Shown here: positions 6,287 to 10,402 of the stretch, one piece after another
Numbering within the stretch: the first letter of the stretch is position 1
Layout: each line of letters begins with the position of its first letter
Assembly: GCA_040881785.1 (NCBI GenBank)
Contig: JBBECO010000273.1
Span: forward strand, 1-10,402
DNA from: JACDCA01 sp040881785
GTDB taxonomy: Bacteria; Acidobacteriota; Vicinamibacteria; Vicinamibacterales; 2-12-FULL-66-21
DNA: 10,402 nt
Direction of reading: 5' to 3'
Program-made: the position numbers and the translations under genes
The notes under the pieces: model-generated
What the model was told of the DNA's origin: nothing
Seen by the model: only the letters and a program-made list of their open reading frames with translations
Databases searched by the model: none

Positions 6287-9200
6287 ATGTTCATCTCCGA
6301 CCTTGCGATCAGGCGTCCGGTCATCACCGTGGTGACCATGCTGGCGCTGGTGGTGTTCGGCATCGTGGCGCTGCTGCAGCTCGACACCGACGAGTTCCCG
6401 GACGTCCAGCCGCCCATCGTGGCGATCGCCGTGCTCTATCCCGGCGCGTCACCGGACGTCGTCGAGCGCGAGGTCATCGAGCCCATCGAGGAGGTGCTCT
6501 CCGGCATCAGCGGCGTGGACAAGATCACGTCGAGCGCGCTCGACAGCTTCGGCAACCTGATCGTCCAGTTCGTGTTCGAGAAGAACCTGCAGGAAGCGAC
6601 GCAGGAGATCCGTGACGAGATCGCCGCGATCCGCAACGAGCTGCCGCCCGAGATGGAGGAACCGGTTCTCACGCGTTTCGATCCGGGGGATCTCCCGATC
6701 GTGTCGCTGACGCTGTCGTCCACGGCGCTCTCGGGCCCGGAGCTGACACGGCTGGCCGACCCCGACATCACCCGGGATCTGCGCGGCATCCGCGGGGTCG
6801 CCGAGGTCAACGTCGTCGGCGGGGTGGAGCGTGAGCTGACGGTGGAGCTCCGTCCCCAGGCGCTGCAGGCGTCCGGTGTGGGTGTCGGCCAGGTCGTGCA
6901 GGCGCTCCAGGCGCAGAACCTGGCCGCGCCGGTGGGCCGCCTGACGGGGGACCTCGACGAGCGCACGATCCGCCTGCGCGGGCGCCTTCAGACGCCTTCC
7001 GACTTCCAGCAGCTCGTCGTCTCGGAGTCCGGGGGGCGGATCATCCGGCTCGGTGACGTCGCGGACGTGAAGGACGGCGCGGCCGAGGCGCGGTCCGCGG
7101 CTTTTTACAACGGCGAGCAGGCGGTCGGCATCGACATCGTCAAGTCGAAGGGGTTCAGCACCACCGCGGTGGCCGACGAACTGCGCGCCGCCGTGGACGA
7201 GATCCAGCGGGGTCTCCCGGCCGGTGTGACGCTCCGGATCGTGCGCGACGCGGGCGTGCGCGTCCGGAACTCCGTGCGAAACGTGCAGGAGGCCCTGCTC
7301 GAGGGGGCCGCCCTGACGGTGCTCGTCGTGTTCCTCTTCCTCAACTCCTGGCGCTCGACCGTCATTACGGGTCTCGCGCTGCCGGTGTCGGTGCTCGCCT
7401 CCTTCGTCGCCGTCTGGGCCTTCGGCTTCACGCTGAACACGATGTCGCTGCTCGGCCTCTCGCTCGCGATCGGCATCCTGATCGACGATGCGATCGTCGT
7501 GCGCGAGAACATCGTCCGGCACGTCGAGATGGGGAAGGACCATTACACGGCCGCCTTCGAAGGCACCGACGAGATCGGTCTCGCGGTGGCCGCGACGACG
7601 ACGTCGATCGTGGTGGTCTTCGTGCCGATCGCGTTCATGGGCGGCGTCGCCGAGCAGTGGTTCGCTCCGTTCGCACTCACGCTGGCGTGCTCGGTGCTCG
7701 TGTCGCTGTTCGTGTCCTTTTCGCTGGACCCGATGCTGTCGGCGTACTGGCCGGATCCGCATGACCCCATCGAGCAGCGGTCGTGGATCTCCCGCGTGCT
7801 GGCGCGGTTCAATGCCTGGTTCGACCGGCAGGCGGAGCGCTACAAGACCGTGATCGGCTGGGCGCTGGACCATCGCTGGTCGATGGTGGGGCTGGCGACG
7901 CTGGCGTTCGTGTCGGCGCTGGCCCTGCCGGCCCTCGGGTTCATCGGCGGCAGCTTCTTTCCGGTGACCGACGATTCCGAGTTCAACATCGCGCTCGAGA
8001 CGCCGCCCGGGTCGAACCTCGCCTACACGCGGCTGAAGGCCGAAGAGGCCGCGCGGCTCGCGCGCGAACGGCCGGAAGTCGCCTACACGTACACGACCAT
8101 CGGCGGCCGCGGCGAGGCGGTGGACGAAGGCACGGTGTTCGTGAAGCTCACGCCGAAGGACGAGCGCGAGCGCCACCAGTCGGAGGTGAGCGCGGAGCTG
8201 CGCCGCGAGCTGGGCCGCCTCGCGGGCGTCACCGCGTCCATTTCGTCAGGGTTCGGCGACGGCCGGAAACAGATCCAGCTGCAGCTCCAGGGACCCGACA
8301 TGGCGGAACTGCAGAAGCTGGCGGACCGCACGGCCGCGATCGTGCGCCAGGTGCCCGGCGCCGTCGACGTCGGGCTGTCCACCAAGGGGCAGAAACCGGA
8401 GCTCGACGTCGAGATCGACCGCAGTCTCGCGGGATCGCTCGGCGTGACCGTCGGCCAGGTGGGCCAGGCGCTGCGGCCCGCGTTTGCGGGCATCGACGCC
8501 GGCGACTGGATCGATCCGTCGGGAGAGACGCGGGACGTCACCGTCCGGCTGGCGCCGGAATCGCGCGCGAACATCCGCGACCTCGAATCGATTCCACTGA
8601 CGATCGCCGGGCCCGAGGGGCGTGCGGCGACGATCCCGCTCGGGCAGGTCGCCACGATCCGCCCGGCCATCGGCCCGGCACGCATCGATCACCTGGATCG
8701 CGACCGCGTGATCAACGTCGAGGCGAACATCGAGGGGCGTCCGCTGACCGACGTGATCGGCGACATCATGCCGCGGCTGCAGCAGGACGTGCCGCTCCCG
8801 GCGGGCTATACCCTCACCCAGGGGGGTGAGACCGAGGACCAGCAGGAGGTGTTCGGCCGGATCATGACCTCGCTCGCGATCGCCATCATGCTGATGTACC
8901 TCGTGCTCGTCGTCCAGTTCGGGTCGTTCCTCGATCCGCTGGCGATTCTGCTGTCGCTGCCTCTCTCGCTGATCGGCGTGATGCTGGGGCTGCTCGTCAC
9001 GGGCTCGACGCTGAACCTCATGAGCATGATCGGCGTGATCCTGCTCATGGGGATCGTCGCCAAGAATGCGATCCTGCTGATCGACTTCGCGAAGTGGTCG
9101 GAAGAGGCGGGGATGGAGCGTCGCGAGGCGCTGATCCAGGCCGGCCGCGTACGGCTGCGGCCGATCCTGATGACGACCTTTGCGCTGATTGCAGGGATGG

Positions 9201-9415
9201 TGCCGGTTGCGCTCGGGGTGGGGGAGGGGGCCGACTTCCGGGCGCCGCTCGGGATCGCCGTGATCGGCGGTGTCATCACCTCCACGATTCTCACGCTGCT
9301 GGTGATTCCGACCGTCTACGAGATCCTGGCCGATTCACGTGACTGGATGTCGGCACGGTTCGGGTTGAAAAAGACGTCCGGCAACAACCCGGCGCCCGTT
9401 CACGTCCAACACTGA
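6287..9415 (+). CDS. RND-family multidrug efflux permease (HAE-1 type)
   Basis: Inner-membrane proton-driven pump, 1042 residues, full length for the AcrB/MexB class. It shows the expected plan: TM1 (about 11-31), a large periplasmic domain, TM2-TM6 (338-482), TM7 (531-553), a second periplasmic domain, and TM8-TM12 (862-1012). Proton-relay residues are present: Asp400-Asp401 in TM4 (GILIDDAIVVREN) and Lys926 in TM10 (GIVAKNAILLIDF). The adjacent acidic pair plus the TM10 Lys favours the hydrophobe/amphiphile (HAE) group over heavy-metal exporters. The frame is open further upstream to an ATG at 6104 inside the adaptor gene. The ATG at 6287 is chosen because MFISDLAIRRPV is the conserved pump N-terminus and it lies two bases after the adaptor stop; its own ribosome site is weak, so coupled translation is likely. 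The C-terminal tail after TM12 is short and polar. Substrate unknown. Confidence 0.96.
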   Translation: MFISDLAIRRPVITVVTMLALVVFGIVALLQLDTDEFPDVQPPIVAIAVLYPGASPDVVEREVIEPIEEVLSGISGVDKITSSALDSFGNLIVQFVFEKNLQEATQEIRDEIAAIRNELPPEMEEPVLTRFDPGDLPIVSLTLSSTALSGPELTRLADPDITRDLRGIRGVAEVNVVGGVERELTVELRPQALQASGVGVGQVVQALQAQNLAAPVGRLTGDLDERTIRLRGRLQTPSDFQQLVVSESGGRIIRLGDVADVKDGAAEARSAAFYNGEQAVGIDIVKSKGFSTTAVADELRAAVDEIQRGLPAGVTLRIVRDAGVRVRNSVRNVQEALLEGAALTVLVVFLFLNSWRSTVITGLALPVSVLASFVAVWAFGFTLNTMSLLGLSLAIGILIDDAIVVRENIVRHVEMGKDHYTAAFEGTDEIGLAVAATTTSIVVVFVPIAFMGGVAEQWFAPFALTLACSVLVSLFVSFSLDPMLSAYWPDPHDPIEQRSWISRVLARFNAWFDRQAERYKTVIGWALDHRWSMVGLATLAFVSALALPALGFIGGSFFPVTDDSEFNIALETPPGSNLAYTRLKAEEAARLARERPEVAYTYTTIGGRGEAVDEGTVFVKLTPKDERERHQSEVSAELRRELGRLAGVTASISSGFGDGRKQIQLQLQGPDMAELQKLADRTAAIVRQVPGAVDVGLSTKGQKPELDVEIDRSLAGSLGVTVGQVGQALRPAFAGIDAGDWIDPSGETRDVTVRLAPESRANIRDLESIPLTIAGPEGRAATIPLGQVATIRPAIGPARIDHLDRDRVINVEANIEGRPLTDVIGDIMPRLQQDVPLPAGYTLTQGGETEDQQEVFGRIMTSLAIAIMLMYLVLVVQFGSFLDPLAILLSLPLSLIGVMLGLLVTGSTLNLMSMIGVILLMGIVAKNAILLIDFAKWSEEAGMERREALIQAGRVRLRPILMTTFALIAGMVPVALGVGEGADFRAPLGIAVIGGVITSTILTLLVIPTVYEILADSRDWMSARFGLKKTSGNNPAPVHVQH

Positions 9416-9430
9416 ACCGTTGGTCACTTT

Positions 9431-9445
9431 CCGTTGGCGCAACGG
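9431..9445. promoter_or_regulatory. Hyphenated palindrome overlapping a -35 element (possible operator)
   Basis: CCGTTG-GCG-CAACGG has six-base arms around a three-base centre. It covers the proposed -35 hexamer at 9434-9439. A further CCGTTGG half-site lies 14 bases upstream (9417-9423), and GGTCA occurs at both 9422-9426 and 9444-9448. A repressor bound here would block the downstream promoter. No T run follows, so it is not a convincing terminator for the pump operon. Confidence 0.35.
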
Positions 9446-9462
9446 TCAAAGCTGGAGATAAT
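9434..9462 (+). promoter_or_regulatory. Candidate sigma70-type promoter for the TonB-dependent receptor
   Basis: A -35 box TTGGCG (9434-9439, four of six to consensus) and a -10 box GATAAT (9457-9462, five of six) are separated by 17 bases. This is the best promoter match I found in the intergenic regions. Transcription would begin near 9469-9471, at the ATG at 9471, implying an almost leaderless message unless transcripts also arrive from the pump operon. Confidence 0.45.
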
Positions 9463-9470
9463 TGCACGCT

Positions 9471-10402
9471 ATGCCCAAGCTGCTGTCGGTTCTCGGTGTT
9501 TGCGCCGGTTTGCTCGCGCCGGCGATTCCTGCGGGTGCCCAGGACCCCGCGGCGCAGCCGGCGGTCCCGGCGCAGGTCGATCCCATCACGCTGCCGACGG
9601 TGACCGTCACGGCGCAGAAGGAGCCGGCCGACGTCCAGAAGGTCCCCGTGAGCGTCACGGTGGTGCCGATCGACTGGCTTCGCCTCGGCTCCTCGGTGAG
9701 CGATGCGGGGATCTACTCGCCCAACACTTATTTCTCGGAGTTCACTGCGCGCAAGCTGACCAATCCGCGGTTTCGCGGCATCGGCGCCAGCCCGGCGAAC
9801 CCGTCCATCACGACCTTCGTGGACGGTGTGCCGCTGCTCAACGCCAATGCGTCGAACATCGAGCTGATGGACGTCGAGCAGCTCGAGTTCGTCCGCGGAC
9901 CACAAAGCGCGCTCTTCGGCCGTAACACGCTCGGCGGCCTGATCAACGTCGCCAGCGCGCGTCCCTCGCTGGTCCGCTGGAGCGGTCAGGTCGCCGTGCC
10001 GTTCGGCAATTTCGGATCGCGCGAGATCCGCGGCAGCGCGTCCGGCCCGCTCGGCCCGTCGCTCGCGGTCGGCGTCTCGATCGGCCACGCGCAGCGGGAT
10101 GGATTCACCGTCAACGACATCACGGGCAGCGATCTCGACTACCGGGAGGCCACGTCGGGCAAAGCGCAGCTGCTCTGGACCTCGGCCCCGGACTGGGAAA
10201 CGCGCCTGATCGTCAGCGGCGAGCACGCCCGCGACGGGGATTACGCGCTGAGCGATCTGGCGGGGTTGCGTCAGAACGGCCTGCGGACCCAGCGCGACTT
10301 CGAGGGCCATACCGATCGCGACATCATGTCCACGACCGTGCTGGCGCGCCGCGAAGGCGCCCGGCTGACGTTCTCGTCCACCACCGGGTTCGTCCGCTGG
10401 GA
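9471..10402 (+). CDS. TonB-dependent outer-membrane receptor, N-terminal part (runs off the right edge)
   Basis: Partial gene: 310 codons visible, no stop. These receptors import scarce ligands (ferric siderophores, cobalamin, sugars or others) using TonB energy; the ligand is not readable here. Residues 1-24 form a Sec signal peptide ending AGAQ. A TonB-box/plug entry follows (ITLPTVTVTAQK, 39-50), then plug motifs PVSVTVV (59-65), FRGIG (101-105), TTFVDGVPLL (114-123), DVEQLEFVRGPQSALFGRNTLGG (134-156) and INVASARP (158-165). Beta-barrel strands begin near 168. There is no N-terminal signalling (STN) domain, so it is not a FecA-type transducer. The start is not settled: ATG 9471 has GGAG 13 bases upstream, while an in-frame TTG at 9462 lies four bases after the same GGAG and adds three residues; a TAA at 9459-9461 rules out anything longer. 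It starts 55 bases after the pump gene on the same strand. Confidence 0.92.
   Translation, partial: MPKLLSVLGVCAGLLAPAIPAGAQDPAAQPAVPAQVDPITLPTVTVTAQKEPADVQKVPVSVTVVPIDWLRLGSSVSDAGIYSPNTYFSEFTARKLTNPRFRGIGASPANPSITTFVDGVPLLNANASNIELMDVEQLEFVRGPQSALFGRNTLGGLINVASARPSLVRWSGQVAVPFGNFGSREIRGSASGPLGPSLAVGVSIGHAQRDGFTVNDITGSDLDYREATSGKAQLLWTSAPDWETRLIVSGEHARDGDYALSDLAGLRQNGLRTQRDFEGHTDRDIMSTTVLARREGARLTFSSTTGFVRW

Noticed and set aside
6449..8176. Long open frame (575 codons) on the minus strand opposite the RND pump gene
   Set aside because: It is Arg/His/Asp-rich low-complexity translation typical of antisense frames of GC-rich genes; the pump on the other strand is unmistakable and full length. 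The same applies to the minus-strand frame at 3922-4986.
9431..9450. Intrinsic terminator after the RND pump gene
   Set aside because: The six-base stem is short and is followed by a mixed AAAGCTGG sequence, not a T run, so operator or chance is a better reading.

Overview
The window is high-GC bacterial DNA with the hallmarks of a two-membrane (Gram-negative type) organism: a TolC-type outer-membrane factor, a lipoprotein periplasmic adaptor, an RND inner-membrane pump, a Tat-exported PhoD-like phosphatase and a TonB-dependent receptor. Protein style (Ala/Arg/Asp/Val-rich, GC-rich third positions) and a dispersed-looking GGAACG/CGGAG inverted repeat recall Acidobacteriota such as Vicinamibacteria. 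That assignment is an impression from memory; no rRNA or marker gene is present to support it.

Layout. (1) 3-1709, plus strand: a DeaD/CsdA-type DEAD-box RNA helicase with a C-terminal DbpA RNA-binding domain; motif III reads AAT instead of SAT. (2) 1710-1935: a gap between convergent genes, almost filled by an imperfect inverted repeat with two 69-base arms around an 80-base centre; a compact hairpin lies at the inner edge of the left arm. (3) 1936-3528, minus strand: a PhoD-family alkaline phosphatase/phosphodiesterase with a twin-arginine signal. (4) 3529-3630: a 102-base divergent intergenic region with a 12-base palindrome, a triple GTCAT repeat and an orphan Shine-Dalgarno-like sequence. 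(5) 3631-9415, plus strand: a tightly packed three-gene operon, outer-membrane factor, adaptor (4-base GTGA overlap) and RND permease (2-base gap). Together these encode a complete tripartite efflux pump. (6) 9416-9470: a short gap with a sigma70-like promoter whose -35 element sits inside a hyphenated palindrome. (7) 9471 to the right edge: the N-terminal 310 codons of a TonB-dependent outer-membrane receptor, cut by the window.

Working together: the three pump genes encode everything needed to span both membranes. No TetR, MarR, LysR or two-component regulator lies inside the window, so control and substrate cannot be read from context. The TonB receptor follows in the same direction with no visible terminator between, so it may be partly co-transcribed; its own promoter candidate suggests it can also be expressed separately. 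All protein genes belong to known families, and I found no defence system, mobile-element gene, CRISPR array, tRNA or rRNA. The parts most worth a second look are the inverted repeat, the cysteine-paired surface loop of the TolC-like protein, the helicase motif III substitution and the promoter/start arrangement of the TonB receptor.
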